From contig NZ_QGHA01000001.1 of assembly GCF_003148845.1 (NCBI RefSeq), positions 372,001 through 436,000 on the forward strand: 64,000 bases of DNA. The letters are read 5' to 3'. This DNA comes from Mucilaginibacter oryzae. Lineage in GTDB: Bacteria > Bacteroidota > Bacteroidia > Sphingobacteriales > Sphingobacteriaceae. This document shows positions 63,497 through 64,000 of the stretch, piece after piece. Each line of letters opens with the position of its first letter. The stretch's first letter is position 1. The translations under genes were made by a program, and so were the position numbers. The notes under the pieces are model-generated. The model was given only the letters and a program-made list of their open reading frames with translations. It was not told where the DNA came from and ran no database searches.

Positions 63497-64000
63497 TTAT
63501 TTAAAGTTAGGGTTCTGCACCAAAACGCCTTTACTTTTGTCAATTTCCTGTTGTGGTAACGGGAAATAATAGTTTTTAGGGCGAACAAAGGTTATTGTTT
63601 TTGATTGATCGACAGGAGCTTTTGAAACCGGCAGGTTATAAATAGCCGCGATATCAACAATGTTCTTTTTATCCCAGCGCATTAGATCTTGATGGCGCTC
63701 GCCTTCGCCGGCAAGTTCCACACGGCGCTCATGAATCAGTTCCTTCATACCTGCGCCTGAAACCGGCTTAAGAGATGCTGATGCCCTGTGCCTGATCTGG
63801 TTGATCAACGCATCGCCTGCACCCGCACCTTGCGTACGGATCAAAGCTTCTGCAACTAACAGGTAAATATCTGCCGAACGTAATAATGGCACGGCAAAGG
63901 TATGATCAACACCGCCATCGTTTGTGCCGCTTGGCGGATTAAATACAGCGTATTTTCTAAACGCAAAGCCGGTAGCCGACAGATCGGCTGTAAACACGGT
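63497..64000 (-). CDS. SusD/RagB-like outer-membrane glycan-binding protein, C-terminal part
   Basis: The 3' end of a leftward gene; the frame is open to the right edge, so the N-terminus and lipoprotein signal lie outside. The 168 codons seen include the SusD C-terminal hallmarks: LLRSADIYLLVAEALIRTQ, ALINQIRHRAS, the family block ELIHERRVELAGEGERHQDLMRW and the end YYFPLPQQEIDKSKGVLVQNPNF. SusD proteins cap SusC TonB-dependent pores for glycan import; a susC homologue is expected just beyond the edge. It defines the 53.7-64 kb region as a polysaccharide-utilisation locus. Confidence 0.94.
   Translation of the reverse strand, partial: TVFTADLSATGFAFRKYAVFNPPSGTNDGGVDHTFAVPLLRSADIYLLVAEALIRTQGAGAGDALINQIRHRASASLKPVSGAGMKELIHERRVELAGEGERHQDLMRWDKKNIVDIAAIYNLPVSKAPVDQSKTITFVRPKNYYFPLPQQEIDKSKGVLVQNPNFK

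Overview
The window looks like chromosomal DNA of a free-living Bacteroidota, most likely of the Sphingobacteriaceae (Mucilaginibacter/Pedobacter type). That placement is inferred from protein character and gene content: a SusD-type glycan operon, a UpxY-like NusG paralogue, GlxA/DinB and ArsR/SRPBCC gene pairs, a Bacteroidota -7 promoter motif (TAnnTTTG), A-rich start regions without obvious Shine-Dalgarno sites, and a short Bacteroidota-type exosortase. No 16S rRNA, tRNA, IS element, phage or CRISPR array was seen.

Layout. (1) 1-7.2 kb: the 5' part of a leftward TPR-like exported protein, a 0.6 kb intergenic region, then a rightward tripartite RND efflux operon (lipoprotein adaptor, HAE1 pump, TolC-like channel). 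(2) 7.2-10.3 kb: a DUF2200 protein, a GlxA/AraC regulator divergent from a DinB plus SRPBCC pair with a readable promoter and paired direct repeats, and a small hypothetical protein. (3) 10.3-50.1 kb: a very large exopolysaccharide locus. A WecA/TagO-like phosphoglycosyl transferase and one GT2 read leftward. Rightward come wza, wzc and a UpxY-like antiterminator, then three consecutive RNA hairpins, then about 34 kb of tightly overlapping genes: asparagine-synthase-like amidotransferase, Wzm/Wzt ABC exporter, a 3-amino-3,6-dideoxyhexose pathway with its own ACP/SDR/KAS III acyl supply, about 18 glycosyltransferases, an FkbH-ACP-MBOAT-SGNH module, a Wzy-like polymerase, a methyltransferase and a terminal exosortase. 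A 19-bp perfect hairpin terminator closes the operon. (4) 50.1-53.7 kb: a leftward beta-helix lipoprotein, DUF4256, a truncated DoxX gene, and an SRPBCC-ArsR operon with two palindromic operators. (5) 53.7-64 kb: a leftward glycan-utilisation operon (SusD, GH89, GH35, HGSNAT-like acetyltransferase, GH92 with LamG).

How the genes work together. The most striking content is two separate carrier-protein-based decoration modules inside one polysaccharide operon. Module 1 (21.3-25.8 kb) pairs FdtA/QdtA-type ketoisomerases and a DegT aminotransferase with an ACP, a KAS III, a ketoreductase and a GNAT. The enzyme set predicts an N-(3-hydroxyacyl) amino sugar such as a 3-hydroxybutyramido-dideoxyhexose. 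Module 2 (30.8-35.2 kb) has the logic of the Dlt system, but the adenylating loader DltA is replaced by an FkbH-type HAD enzyme, which predicts glyceryl (or a related C3 acyl) O-esterification of the polymer outside the cytoplasm. Both are inferences from domain content; the chemistry is untested here.

The 53.7-64 kb operon pairs an HGSNAT-like acetyltransferase with a GH89 alpha-N-acetylglucosaminidase, the same two-step logic as lysosomal heparan sulfate breakdown, next to beta-galactosidase and alpha-mannosidase families.
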